DNA of 64,000 bases from SZUA-309 sp965230005 (GCA_965230005.1 OZ245934.1:5460037-5524036), one strand, 5' to 3'; counted from the stretch's first letter, positions 1 through 8,491 are shown. Translations and numbers: made by a program. The notes: a model not told the origin generated them from the sequence alone.

Positions 1-158
1 CCAACGACCTGGTCGACGACGCCGGATTCGAGTCCCTGACGTTCGAGCAGCTTCTGCATGGTGTGGCCGAGGGTGTCTGTCGGGTGGGCGCCCGCAAGCT
101 TGCCCATCTTCCTGCCCACCGGGGTGCGGGCGGCGTCAACGATTACCGTATCGATCAT
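1..158 (-). CDS. Thiolase (acetyl-CoA acetyltransferase) family, N-terminal fragment
   Basis: The gene reads leftwards from an ATG at 158 and leaves the window, so only about 52 residues are visible. They begin MIDTVIVDAARTPVGRKMGK, the N-terminal signature of thiolases (V-x-D-A-x-R-T-P-x-G-R). Thiolases cleave 3-ketoacyl-CoA, or condense two acyl-CoAs, in the cytoplasm as the last step of beta-oxidation-like pathways. The catalytic cysteine and C-terminal His/Cys lie outside the window, so degradative versus biosynthetic type cannot be decided. It is divergent from the amidohydrolase gene at 278, and the neighbourhood of CoA-linked catabolic genes fits a degradative role. Confidence 0.85.
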   Translation of the reverse strand, partial: MIDTVIVDAARTPVGRKMGKLAGAHPTDTLGHTMQKLLERQGLESGVVDQVV

Positions 159-181
159 CTCTTCTGTCTCCTCTCTCTCAC

Positions 182-205
182 TCGAGGCCGTAAATTTCGA
201 GGCCG
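182..205. repeat. Short direct repeat in a divergent intergenic region
   Basis: The 119-bp space between the divergent thiolase and amidohydrolase genes holds two copies of TCGAGGCCG, at 182-190 and 197-205, with a 15-bp period. Direct repeats in divergent promoters can be regulator sites, but nothing here names the regulator and no regulator gene is adjacent. No convincing -35/-10 pair was recognised in the same stretch. Confidence 0.3.
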
Positions 206-277
206 AGAGGCTAGCATGATTGGCGTGACGCGAGCGGGCTTTTTTCTTAACCTCCCTGGCTTGGGGAAGGAGCAGCC

Positions 278-1495
278 ATGAGTAATGAGCCTTATCTGCT
301 GATCACGGCGGACACACACGCGGGCGGCAGTCACGCGCAGTATCGCGAGTACCTGGATCCCGACTATCGGGAGGCTTTCGACGAGTGGCGGGGCGGCTAC
401 AAGAACCCGTCGCAGGAGCACTACGGCTCGAAGAAGATGCGCAACTGGGACTACGAGATCCGCACGAAGGACCAGAACAGTCAGGGGGTCGTCGGTGAGG
501 TCGTTTTCCCGAACACGGTGCCGCCTTTTTTTCGGAAGAGCATCGTCACCGCACAGCCGCCGACGCCCGAACATTACGAATACGCCCTTGCAGGCATCCG
601 GGCCCACAACCGCTGGTTGAAGGACTTCTGTGCAGAAGATCCTGATCGCCGGGCCGGCATCGGCCTGATTCTGCCGAACGACCTCGACGAGGCGGTGAAG
701 GACATCGAGTTCATCGCCGAGGCGGGGCTGCGCGGCGGCGTGCTGCTGCCACTCATACCGCCGGACTGTACCTGGCTGAAGCCCCTCTACGACCCTGCCT
801 GGGACAAAGTGCTTGCCGCCATTCAGGACCACGATCTGGTCATCAACCAGCACTCCGGGCAGGGCAGCCCGAGTTATGGCGAAGGTCCGGTGCCCGAATC
901 GCTCTGGATCTCCGAGGTGACCTTCTACTGCCAGGCTGGCTGGCGCCACCTCCTCATGAGCGGCGCTTACGAGAAGTTTCCGAAGCTGAAATACATCCTC
1001 ACGGAGTCCGGCTGTGCCTGGGTCGCCGCACAGCTCAAGCAGCTCGACCGCATCCACATGGGCTTCAAAGCCGGGGCCATCGGCGAGATGAACTACGAAG
1101 GGATGGAATGGGTGCTCAAGGACATGCCGAGTGAATACGCGGCTCGAAACTGCTACTACGGCGCGAGCTTCCCGAGCCTCGCGGATCTGGAAGGGATCGA
1201 CGACGTTGGCGAGGATCGCGTGCTCTGGGGCAACGACTATCCGCACTACGAAGGCACCTTCCCCTACAACACGGAGTCCCTCCGGCTGACCTTCGGCTCG
1301 CTGCCGGAGGAGCGCCGACGCAAGATCCTGGGCCTCAATGCGGCGAAGCTCTACAACTTCGATCTGGAGAAGCTCATGCCCCTGGCAGAGGAGTTCGGAC
1401 CGACCCCCGCGGAGGTCAACGAGCCGCTGCCTAAAGACGAGATCCCGCGCGATTCCATGTGCTACCTCTTCACCAACGCCCTCTACGGAGTCTGA
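278..1495 (+). CDS. Amidohydrolase family 2 metal-dependent hydrolase
   Basis: A 405-residue cytoplasmic TIM-barrel hydrolase of the Amidohydro_2 type (family of ACMS decarboxylase and related C-C or C-N bond hydrolases). Visible landmarks are an N-terminal D-T-H (12-14) in place of the usual H-x-H, a histidine in INQHSG (192), the acidic residue in LTESG (243) and the late metal-binding aspartate in WGNDYPH (320). The length fits members of this family that act on cyclic or CoA-pathway compounds. ATG 278 follows an AAGGAG Shine-Dalgarno site. The stop is 2 nt before the next amidohydrolase, so the two are probably one operon. The substrate cannot be predicted. Confidence 0.85.
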   Translation: MSNEPYLLITADTHAGGSHAQYREYLDPDYREAFDEWRGGYKNPSQEHYGSKKMRNWDYEIRTKDQNSQGVVGEVVFPNTVPPFFRKSIVTAQPPTPEHYEYALAGIRAHNRWLKDFCAEDPDRRAGIGLILPNDLDEAVKDIEFIAEAGLRGGVLLPLIPPDCTWLKPLYDPAWDKVLAAIQDHDLVINQHSGQGSPSYGEGPVPESLWISEVTFYCQAGWRHLLMSGAYEKFPKLKYILTESGCAWVAAQLKQLDRIHMGFKAGAIGEMNYEGMEWVLKDMPSEYAARNCYYGASFPSLADLEGIDDVGEDRVLWGNDYPHYEGTFPYNTESLRLTFGSLPEERRRKILGLNAAKLYNFDLEKLMPLAEEFGPTPAEVNEPLPKDEIPRDSMCYLFTNALYGV

Positions 1496-1497
1496 GC

Positions 1498-2358
1498 GTG
1501 GCTGTGCCTGCCGGTATCGGCATCGTCGACACGATGATTGGCTTCCCGGCCGAGGACTTTAAGCAGTACGACTTCATCCGCGAGCAGTTGAAGGACGGCT
1601 CAGAGGACTTCGACTTTCCCGTCGAGTACATGTTCAAAAACGTGCCGAAGGAACTTTACGGCGCCAAAGATCCCATCGCCATCACGCTCCATGAGATGGA
1701 TCGTTTCGGTATCGAGGTGGGATTGATCGGCGTTGGCGGTGATGTCAGCCGCAAGGCGCTCAAGGATCATCCGGATCGTTTCGTGGGCCAGGGGGCCGTG
1801 GACCCGAACCGCGGTATGGAAGGGATCCGCGACATGGTGCGCCAGTACGAGGAGTTTGGCGTGCGTTCCTTTGGCGCCTTCAACGCGGGCTACAACCCGC
1901 AGGTGGGTATCAGCGATCCGCTCATGTATCCAATCTACGCAAAGTGCGTTGAGCTCGACGTGCCCATTTTTTCCTGCGCCGGTGTGCCCGGGCCGCGTTT
2001 CCCCATGTGGCCTCAGGAAGTCCGGCTCATCGATCAGGTGATGTACGACTTTCCCGAGCTCGTCTTCGTCACCCGGCATGGGTGTGAGCCGTGGGAGGAT
2101 CTGGCGGTGAAGCTGATGCTCAAATGGCCGAACCTCTACTACTCGACGACGGCATTTGCGCCCAAGTATTACCCGCAGGCCATCATCGACTACGCGAACA
2201 GCCGCGGGGCGGACAAGATCATCTATGGCGGCTATTTCCCCATGGGACTGTCGGTTGAGCGGATCATGACGGACATGCAGAACCTGCCGTTGAAGGAGCA
2301 CGTCTGGCCGAAGTTTCTGCGCGACAACGCGCGCAAGGTGCTGAAACTCGACGCGTAG
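1498..2358 (+). CDS. Amidohydrolase family 2 paralogue with altered metal ligands
   Basis: I start this gene at GTG 1498, 2 nt after the upstream stop, giving 286 residues; an in-frame ATG at 1459 would overlap the previous gene by 12 codons and adds unlike sequence. The barrel resembles Amidohydro_2 proteins, with the core histidine in VTRHGCEPW. The N-terminal strand reads IVDTMIGFP where the metal-binding D-x-H is expected, and the C-terminal motif reads YGGYFPMG where G-S/N-D-Y-P is expected. It therefore lacks two usual metal ligands and may be a non-catalytic partner or use another mechanism. It follows its better-conserved paralogue directly and is probably co-transcribed with it. Confidence 0.8.
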   Translation: MAVPAGIGIVDTMIGFPAEDFKQYDFIREQLKDGSEDFDFPVEYMFKNVPKELYGAKDPIAITLHEMDRFGIEVGLIGVGGDVSRKALKDHPDRFVGQGAVDPNRGMEGIRDMVRQYEEFGVRSFGAFNAGYNPQVGISDPLMYPIYAKCVELDVPIFSCAGVPGPRFPMWPQEVRLIDQVMYDFPELVFVTRHGCEPWEDLAVKLMLKWPNLYYSTTAFAPKYYPQAIIDYANSRGADKIIYGGYFPMGLSVERIMTDMQNLPLKEHVWPKFLRDNARKVLKLDA

Positions 2359-2426
2359 CGGCCGGTTACGAAGCGGCAGGTGCAGCCGCGCCAGCGACAT
2401 GGGAGCAATTTGAAGAAGGAGCGCAG

Positions 2427-2780
2427 ATGGCGGACATCACCCTCTACCACAACCCGAACTGCAGCAAATCCCGGGGCGCGAAGGAGATCCTGGAAGCCCG
2501 GGGTGCGGACTTCGAGGTGGTCGAGTATCTGAGGACGCCCCTCGATGCGGTGGCACTGGCGGCCCTCCTGGAGCTGCTGCCCGACGCGGCGTCGGAGCTC
2601 GTCCGCAAGGACAGCCACTTCAAGGAGCTCGGCCTCGACGCCGAGGCCTACGAAAGCGCCGAGGCCGTAGCCACGCTGCTGGCCGAGCACCCGAAACTCA
2701 TGCAGCGTCCCGTTGCGGTGCGTGGCGCCAAGGCCGTCATCGCCCGACCTTCCGAGCTCATCGAGGCGCTGCTCGATTGA
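2427..2780 (+). CDS. ArsC-family (glutaredoxin-type) arsenate reductase-like protein
   Basis: A 117-residue thioredoxin-fold protein of the ArsC/YfgD family. The catalytic cysteine is C12 in YHNPNCSKSR, followed by LRTP and, near the C-terminus, QRPVAV, both conserved in ArsC proteins. Classic plasmid ArsC is about 140 residues; this shorter form is closer to chromosomal YfgD, so true arsenate reduction is uncertain. The start has a good upstream purine run (GAAGGAG). It precedes an SDR gene by about 50 bp, and an ArsN2-type acetyltransferase gene lies 1.5 kb downstream, which modestly favours an arsenic-related role. Confidence 0.85.
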   Translation: MADITLYHNPNCSKSRGAKEILEARGADFEVVEYLRTPLDAVALAALLELLPDAASELVRKDSHFKELGLDAEAYESAEAVATLLAEHPKLMQRPVAVRGAKAVIARPSELIEALLD

Positions 2781-2831
2781 TCGCTGAAGAAACAACAACC
2801 GAGAAAACTGAAAGAAACTGAGGAGAGAAAC

Positions 2832-3518
2832 ATGGCGACAGTACTCATCACCGGAGCCAACCGCGGTATCGGTCTGGAAATGGTCAAGCTCTACGCAGCC
2901 CGTGGCGACACCGTGCTGGCCTGCTGCCGGGACAAAGGCGCCGCCGAGGTCCTGGCTGCGGTAGAAGGCAATGTGGAGATTATCGAGGTGGCAGTGAGCG
3001 AGGCCGATTCCGTGGCAAAGCTGGCTGCCGGGCTCGGCGACCGCCCCGTGGACCTGCTGATCAACAACGCCGGCATGGCGGGCCCTGCCTACGACAAGCA
3101 GAACGCTTACGCCATGGACTTCGAAGGCTGGGCGGAAACTTTCGAAGTGAACACCATGGCGCCCGTGCGCGTGATGCAGGCGCTCATGGGCAACCTGAAG
3201 GCAAGCGACGACGCCAAGGTCGTCACCATCACCTCGCAGATGGGCGCGCTTTCCCTCGACATGCCCGTCGCCTACGCCTATTGCACGTCGAAAGCAGCGC
3301 TGAACAAGTTCATGAAGATGGCTGCCCTCGAACTCGGCAAGGAAGGCATCAACGTCGCGGTGATTCATCCGGGCTGGGTGCAGACGGACATGGGCGGGCC
3401 AAATGCGGAGATCACGCCGGTGGAAAGCGCTGAGGGAATCGTCAGCACCATTGATGGCCTGAACGCCGAAAGCAACGGCAGTTTCTGGAAGTGGAACGGC
3501 GAGGCGCACGGCTGGTAG
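2832..3518 (+). CDS. Short-chain dehydrogenase/reductase (C-factor/carbonyl reductase-like)
   Basis: A classical cytoplasmic SDR of 228 residues. It has the NAD(P)-binding TGANRGIG (7-14), NNAG (78-81), catalytic Ser near 135 in TSQMG, and the Y150-x-x-x-K154 pair in YCTSK. The spacing and short C-terminus fit the C-factor/sniffer-like carbonyl reductase group. The substrate is unknown. ATG 2832 lies 8 nt after a GAGGAG site. It is followed 24 nt later by the methyltransferase gene and is likely in the same operon as the ArsC-like gene. Confidence 0.88.
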   Translation: MATVLITGANRGIGLEMVKLYAARGDTVLACCRDKGAAEVLAAVEGNVEIIEVAVSEADSVAKLAAGLGDRPVDLLINNAGMAGPAYDKQNAYAMDFEGWAETFEVNTMAPVRVMQALMGNLKASDDAKVVTITSQMGALSLDMPVAYAYCTSKAALNKFMKMAALELGKEGINVAVIHPGWVQTDMGGPNAEITPVESAEGIVSTIDGLNAESNGSFWKWNGEAHGW

Positions 3519-3531
3519 CAGCGAAGGACCC

Positions 3532-3536
3532 AGGAG
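3532..3536 (+). promoter_or_regulatory. Shine-Dalgarno site pointing to an ATC start
   Basis: AGGAG is followed by six bases and then ATC at 3543. No in-frame ATG, GTG or TTG occurs between the upstream stop (3516-3518) and GTG 3663, which lies inside the SAM-binding motif region of the methyltransferase. The site therefore favours ATC 3543 as the start codon. Confidence 0.6.
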
Positions 3537-3542
3537 TCACCC

Positions 3543-4271
3543 ATCAAGGATTACCAGCCGGAAGACAGCTTCGCCACTGAAGCCAGCGCGCGGTTTCACG
3601 ACACGCGCGGCGACGAGGCGGAGTGTGTCGCCTGCCTGAAGTCCCTGGCGGGGAAGGGGCCGGTGCTGGAGCTTGCGATTGGCACCGGTCGCGTCGCGCT
3701 GCCGCTGGCGGCGGAGGGGCTGGAGGTTCACGGCATTGATTTTGCGCCGGAGATGCTCAAGCGCCTTAAGGAGAAACCTGGAGGCGCCGGCTTGAAAGCT
3801 CACCTTGGTGACTTCGCCGATGTCGCAGTCGACGGCAGCTATCGGCTGATCTTCATCGTCTGGAATTCCTTTTTCAATCTGCTGGCTCAGGAAGACCAAC
3901 TCCGCTGTTTTGCCAACGTCGCAGCTCATCTGACCGACGACGGTCTGTTCCTGGTCGAAGGCTACGATCCGGGGGAGTTTCACCGTGACCGTCATGAGCA
4001 GTTCAAGGTGGAAGACGTGCGGGGTGAGCAAGTCCGTATCGGTGTGCTCAAACACGACCCGACGCGGCAGATCATCGAGCAGAATCACGTGACTTTGAGC
4101 GTCAGCGACGGCGTCACCATGAATCCGGTCGCACAGCGCTACGTCTGGCCCAGCGAGCTCGATCTCATGGCGCGCCTGGCCGGACTGGAACTGAAACACC
4201 GCTGGAGTGGCTGGCAGCGGGAACCCGTTACTGCTGACAGCACGCGTTACGTTTCTGTCTACGGCCGCTGA
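3543..4271 (+). CDS. Class I SAM-dependent methyltransferase, apparent ATC start
   Basis: From ATC 3543 the product is 242 residues. Motif I, ELAIGTGRV, is at about 43-51, followed by the acidic end of strand 2 (GIDFAPEM) and a DFADV motif. This is a Rossmann-fold methyltransferase of the YjhP/UbiE-like group acting on an unknown small molecule. Starting at the first canonical codon (GTG 3663) would remove about 40 residues including the helix before motif I, while the upstream part (DYQPEDSFATEASARFHD) resembles a normal N-terminus. A good AGGAG sits six bases before the ATC. It is convergent with the acetyltransferase gene, with stops 4 bp apart. Confidence 0.75.
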   Translation: MKDYQPEDSFATEASARFHDTRGDEAECVACLKSLAGKGPVLELAIGTGRVALPLAAEGLEVHGIDFAPEMLKRLKEKPGGAGLKAHLGDFADVAVDGSYRLIFIVWNSFFNLLAQEDQLRCFANVAAHLTDDGLFLVEGYDPGEFHRDRHEQFKVEDVRGEQVRIGVLKHDPTRQIIEQNHVTLSVSDGVTMNPVAQRYVWPSELDLMARLAGLELKHRWSGWQREPVTADSTRYVSVYGR

Positions 4272-4275
4272 GGGC

Positions 4276-4728
4276 CTAAAGCTCCTGGAGTGCCTTGCAG
4301 AGGAAGGCGGCGCTGTCCGGGCAGAGGGTGGAAAATTGCGGTGAGCGCCGGATTGGCTCCGGCGCTTCCTCACGGGGGCATGGTTGATAGCCCTGTTTGA
4401 GGAAGAAGCCCTCGGCTGACTCCGTTAACAGATACAGGGACTGGATCCCGGAGGTTCTCCCTTGATCTTCGAGTACAGCGACGAGGGTCCGGGCGAGGCC
4501 GGTCCCTCGGGCGTGCGGTGCGACGACGACGGACCGGAGGAGGGCGTACTGTCCGTAAGGTTCCAGGCCTCCGACTGCCGAGAGCGCGCCCTGTTCATCG
4601 AAGCGACCGATAAACCCTTCGATGAGACGGTGATCAACGTCGTCTGTTGGCAGCCCCGCGTTCTGAAGCAGCTCTATTGCCGCAGGCAGCTGCTCTGCGG
4701 TGAGGGCGGAAAACTCGGGTTGAGGCAT
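4276..4728 (-). CDS. arsN2: ArsN2-like GNAT N-acetyltransferase
   Basis: A 150-residue GNAT-fold acetyltransferase. It shows the ArsN2 pattern from end to end: LLQNAGLPTDD near residue 21, GLEPYG at 54-59, the acetyl-CoA loop VAPHARGTGLA at about 69-79, LYLLTESAEGFF near 98, and a C-terminal SLCPxSAAFLCKAL-type ending. ArsN2 genes usually sit in arsenic-resistance operons, although the chemical target is not firmly established. Here it is convergent with the methyltransferase gene and near an ArsC-like gene. I assign the name from the overall pattern and have not tested activity. Confidence 0.78.
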   Translation of the reverse strand: MPQPEFSALTAEQLPAAIELLQNAGLPTDDVDHRLIEGFIGRFDEQGALSAVGGLEPYGQYALLRSVVVAPHARGTGLARTLVAVLEDQGRTSGIQSLYLLTESAEGFFLKQGYQPCPREEAPEPIRRSPQFSTLCPDSAAFLCKALQEL

Positions 4729-4794
4729 GGATCGGTGGTCCGGATTCCTGTTTAAACGGGCACAGAATCCACTAATCTACAAGATAATCAGCGG

Positions 4795-5739
4795 GTGCCA
4801 AGCCTGTACGCGACCGCTTGCGTTGCGAAGAGCAGACGCTACCAGAGGCTGAAACAAACCGTAGGCGACCAACACATCGATAGCGAAGCGTTACTCAGAG
4901 AGATCGAAGGGCTTGCAAAAGACGCTACCGTCCGCCGGTTTCCCTGCGGGGACGGTCAGATGCCCCTTCGACGCTGGGAAAGCAGAAGTGGGGCCCCTGC
5001 TGAGACAGTTGTGCTTCTGCACGGCGGCTCCGGTTCCTGGCTGCACTGGTTTCGGAATGTCGACGCCCTCAGGGAACGCTTCGATGTGATTGCCGTGGAC
5101 CTGCCCGGGCTGGGTGATGCCGCGATGTGTCCCGTAGCATCAGACGCCCACAGCGCTGCTGCCGTTACCAGCGAGGCGCTGCTCGCCACCGTCGAGGCAG
5201 ACTTCCACATCGTGGCGTTCTCCTGGGGATGCACCGTTACGGCGCTCATGATGCGAGCCATAGAGCCTCGGCTGAAGTCCATCATGCTGACCGGCCCTGC
5301 GTCGGTTGGAAACCTACCGCACCGGTCACGGATGAAACCGCTGATCAAGCGGACGCCAGCGATGTCACGGGAGGAGGTGTTCGCCGTTCAGCGCGAGAAT
5401 CTATCGCGGCTGATGATTCACGATCCCGAACGGATCGACGACCTGGCCGTGCTCCTGCAGGAACTGAACACCTCCCGCGCCAGGTTCTCCAGTCCACAGT
5501 ATGCGCGCGCCAGGATGGTCATTGAGGGACTAACAGGTACATCAACGCCGCTTTTTGTCATCTACGGCGAGTACGACGCCCCCGCCTATCCGGATCTGGA
5601 AGCGCGTCGAGCGGTTTTCAGCGCCATTCGCCCCGATGTGCGATTTGAAATCGTAAAAAACGCCGGCCATTGGCTGCAGTACGAGCAACCGGATCTGTTC
5701 AACGAGCGTGCAATCGAGTGGCTGGCGCTGAATCGGTGA
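4795..5739 (+). CDS. Alpha/beta hydrolase
   Basis: A 314-residue alpha/beta-hydrolase-fold enzyme, probably cytoplasmic. The oxyanion-hole region is LLHGGSGSW (74-82), the nucleophile is S143 in AFSWG (first Gly of G-x-S-x-G replaced by Ala), the acid is D261 in GEYDAP and the base is H292 in NAGHW. It could be an esterase, C-C hydrolase or lactonase; the sequence does not decide. GTG 4795 is the first possible start in the open frame, but it has no convincing Shine-Dalgarno site, so the N-terminal 20-30 residues are uncertain. Confidence 0.82.
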   Translation: MPSLYATACVAKSRRYQRLKQTVGDQHIDSEALLREIEGLAKDATVRRFPCGDGQMPLRRWESRSGAPAETVVLLHGGSGSWLHWFRNVDALRERFDVIAVDLPGLGDAAMCPVASDAHSAAAVTSEALLATVEADFHIVAFSWGCTVTALMMRAIEPRLKSIMLTGPASVGNLPHRSRMKPLIKRTPAMSREEVFAVQRENLSRLMIHDPERIDDLAVLLQELNTSRARFSSPQYARARMVIEGLTGTSTPLFVIYGEYDAPAYPDLEARRAVFSAIRPDVRFEIVKNAGHWLQYEQPDLFNERAIEWLALNR

Positions 5740-5809
5740 TCTGATTTGGCGAATCTGATTGACGAAAAGCGGACGACTACAGGTCCGCAAATATGTCGAG
5801 GGACTCTTT

Positions 5810-6601
5810 ATGAAATCCAACGTCACAGTATTTCTGACGCTCCTTCTGGCAGCGGTTTCGTGGATCGGAGAACCTGCCGCTGCCGCAACGGGCAATCCCA
5901 TGGAGCCGGAGCGAGACGATCAGTGGCGCTTCACCGTTGCCTTTCCCATGCTCTGGGCGCCGGATGTGAACGTGAAGATTCGCGGCGATCGCCGGGAAGA
6001 CATCAAGATCACCTTCAACGACATTCTCGAAGGCCTCGATTTCGGGCTCATGGGCGAGTTCTACGCCACCCGGGGGCCCTTCGGGCTGGCCGCGCGCTTC
6101 AACTACCTCGATCTTCGGGGCGAACAGAGCAGGGAAGGCCTGGTGAACACGGAGTTGAAACTCAAGCTGGTCGCCGGCGTCAATGACCTGCTGGCGTCCT
6201 GGCGCGTGCACGACCGGGTGCGCTTGATGACGGGCGTGCGGCACGTGCACAGCGAGATGCGACTGGACATCATCAGCACCATCAACGGGTCAGAGATCGT
6301 CAACGAACGAATTCCCTTATCGGACCAGGACAGCTTCGATGCGCTGTTCGGCTTCTCCTATGATCAGTGGTTCGGCGAGCGTTGGGGCCTGATCATCAAC
6401 GGCGATGTCGGGCTGTTTGGCGACAACGACCGGAACTTCAGCGCCGAGTTCCGTGGCATCTATCGCTTCGGCAAGCTGAACAACGTGTGGTTCGGCTATC
6501 GTTACCTTCGAATCGGCAACGACAGCGAAGAAGATGGCTTGCGCTATGAGCTGGATACGATCCAGCACGGCCCGATGCTTGGTTGGGCCTTCACCTTCTG
6601 A
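5810..6601 (+). CDS. Predicted outer-membrane beta-barrel protein
   Basis: I start at ATG 5810 behind a GAGGGA site, which gives a clean signal peptide (MKSNV, a hydrophobic stretch, then cleavage near AAAA at about residue 25) and 263 residues in total. The mature part alternates short amphipathic strands with turns rich in G, N and D and ends in an aromatic residue (GWAFTF), typical of outer-membrane barrels sealed by BamA. No named family is recognised with confidence; it resembles general OmpA/OmpW-like hypothetical barrels. It is convergent with the ASCH gene. Confidence 0.65.
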   Translation: MKSNVTVFLTLLLAAVSWIGEPAAAATGNPMEPERDDQWRFTVAFPMLWAPDVNVKIRGDRREDIKITFNDILEGLDFGLMGEFYATRGPFGLAARFNYLDLRGEQSREGLVNTELKLKLVAGVNDLLASWRVHDRVRLMTGVRHVHSEMRLDIISTINGSEIVNERIPLSDQDSFDALFGFSYDQWFGERWGLIINGDVGLFGDNDRNFSAEFRGIYRFGKLNNVWFGYRYLRIGNDSEEDGLRYELDTIQHGPMLGWAFTF

Positions 6602-6652
6602 GCCTAACCTGCGTTCACCCTGAGTGCAGTCGGGCTGACCCAGAGGCGCTGA

Positions 6653-6940
6653 TCACGTCGCCCTGTAAGGTCGGTAGTGAAAGTCGACGAGAAAGACGCG
6701 TTCGCCGGAGCCGTGTTTGGCGGTTTTCAGGAGATCAACGACGCCGGCGAAGCCGGTCTCGCGGGCGAGGGTGGCTGTCACGTCCTCCAGGGTGATTTCG
6801 CGGATCGCATCAATTACCACCTCACCATCACCCAGCTTGTACGCCTTGCCGACCTTCACTCTTGGCCGCTGCCAGATACGCACGCTGCGGGTGATCTCGC
6901 CATCGATGACGCGCTGCCGGAGCTCTCGGGCGAACTGCAT
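6653..6940 (-). CDS. ASCH-domain small protein
   Basis: A 95-residue protein resembling single-domain ASCH proteins (PUA-like beta-barrel, proposed RNA-binding or nucleoside-acting). Visible pattern: an N-terminal MQFARELRQRVIDGEITRSV, then W-x-R-P-R-V-K-V-G and TGFAGVVDLLKTAKHGSG. The role in this organism is unknown. It lies 12 bp after the start of the next gene on the same strand (MFS transporter stop at 6953), so the transporter and this gene read in the same direction as a likely operon. Confidence 0.72.
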   Translation of the reverse strand: MQFARELRQRVIDGEITRSVRIWQRPRVKVGKAYKLGDGEVVIDAIREITLEDVTATLARETGFAGVVDLLKTAKHGSGERVFLVDFHYRPYRAT

Positions 6941-6952
6941 GGTCGCTGTCGA

Positions 6953-8311
6953 TCAGCCGGCGCTGAGGTCGGTCTGGTGCGTCTCGCTCAGGAGATAGAC
7001 GGACAAGACCGTCAGCGCGCAGGCAATGGCGATATAGATGGAGATGCCGAGGGTGCTGCCGTAATAGGCGAGGAGGCCGGTCGCAATGATGGGCGCGAGA
7101 GCGCCCCCGAGAATGGCCCCCAGCTGGTAGCCGAGCGACGCACCGGAATAGCGAACGTGAGTGCTGAAGAGCTCCGCAAGCAGCGCCGCCTGTGGTCCGT
7201 ACATCATGCCGATAAAAAGTTGCCCCACGCAGAGGGATAGCGCGATGAACAGGAACGTGCCGGTATCGATGAGCGGAAAGAGCACAAAAGCCCAGACACC
7301 CATGAGCACGGCACCGAGCATGTAGATGCCGCGCCGTCCGTGCCGGTCGGAGTACATGGAGGCCAGGAACAGCGCCGGCAGCTGGGTGGCCGAGGACAGC
7401 AGCACAGCCAGCAGCATGGTCTGACGAGGCAGGGCGAGACCTTCCGGGTTCGTGCCATAGGCAATGACGAAACTGATGAGAATATAGAAGGTCACCTGCA
7501 CCGCGAGGAAGGCACCGGCCGCCAGTGCAATCTGCCGAGGGTAAGTCCGCAGCGCCTCGAGCACGGGGGACGGACGGGCGACGGCAATTTCGCGGGCGTC
7601 TTCCTCGTCGAGGGCCTGAATCGGTTTGTCTGCCTGCTGAGCCTGCAGAGCCTTGAAAGCGGGCGTATCTTCGAGGCGGAGCTGCACGTAAAGCGAGAGG
7701 CCGATGAGAGCGATGCTGGCCACGAACGGGATCCGCCAACCCCAGTTCATGAAGTCTTCTGGAGAGACGAGGGCCGTGACGGCCAGAAAGGCGGCGTTCG
7801 CCAGGATCAGGCCGACCGGGGCGCCGGCCTGCGCGAAGGCGCCGTAGAAGCCGCGCTGATCGGCGGGCGCGTTTTCCGTCACCAGCAGCATGGCGCCACC
7901 CCATTGACCGCCGACGGCGAGTCCCTGCGCAAAACGTAAAAGCATCAGCAGCAAAGGCGCCAGGGCACCGATCTGCGCGTAGGTGGGGAGCAGTCCGATG
8001 AGGGTTGTGGCACCGCCCATGAGCATCAGGGCAGTTACCAGCGCTTTCTTACGACCGAGCTTGTCGCCGAAATGGCCGAAGACGATGCCGCCGATAGGGC
8101 GGGCCAGGAAACCGACGGCGAAAGTGCTGAAGGAGGCGATGAGGCTGACGAAGTAAGGCATGTCTTCCGAGAAGAAGACCGTCGGAAAGACGATGGCCGC
8201 GGCCGTGCCGTAGAGGAAAAAGTCGAACCATTCGATGCTGGTACCGGCAAGTGCCGTTACCGCCACTTTGCGCATGGAACGACCGTCGGCCTGCGCCACC
8301 GTTTCCGCCAT
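6953..8311 (-). CDS. MFS transporter, metabolite:H+ symporter (MHS) type
   Basis: A 452-residue inner-membrane protein with about 12 hydrophobic segments and a cytoplasmic loop of about 40 residues between helices 6 and 7. The MHS signatures are clear: SIEWFDFFLYG at 25-35 and the loop 2-3 motif GDKLGRK at 82-88 (R-K-K pattern). MHS members (ShiA, ProP, KgtP, CitA) import organic acids or osmolytes with protons. Its location amid catabolic genes suggests uptake of a carboxylate, but the substrate is not readable from the sequence. The N-terminus includes a short hydrophilic lead of about 15 residues. Confidence 0.88.
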   Translation of the reverse strand: MAETVAQADGRSMRKVAVTALAGTSIEWFDFFLYGTAAAIVFPTVFFSEDMPYFVSLIASFSTFAVGFLARPIGGIVFGHFGDKLGRKKALVTALMLMGGATTLIGLLPTYAQIGALAPLLLMLLRFAQGLAVGGQWGGAMLLVTENAPADQRGFYGAFAQAGAPVGLILANAAFLAVTALVSPEDFMNWGWRIPFVASIALIGLSLYVQLRLEDTPAFKALQAQQADKPIQALDEEDAREIAVARPSPVLEALRTYPRQIALAAGAFLAVQVTFYILISFVIAYGTNPEGLALPRQTMLLAVLLSSATQLPALFLASMYSDRHGRRGIYMLGAVLMGVWAFVLFPLIDTGTFLFIALSLCVGQLFIGMMYGPQAALLAELFSTHVRYSGASLGYQLGAILGGALAPIIATGLLAYYGSTLGISIYIAIACALTVLSVYLLSETHQTDLSAG

Positions 8312-8491
8312 CTCTCCCCTCCTCGGAGCACCGGTGCATCGATCCTAACGGTGCGCCGACTAGGCTATTTTCGCCCAAACCGGGGACGAGACCTTTGTTT
8401 TTCTCTGACGCCCCGTGAACAGGCTGTATCTGATCGGGTTAGAACGCCCCGAACCCGGTTTCATTTTCTATTGATGTCGGGCTATTTCAAG

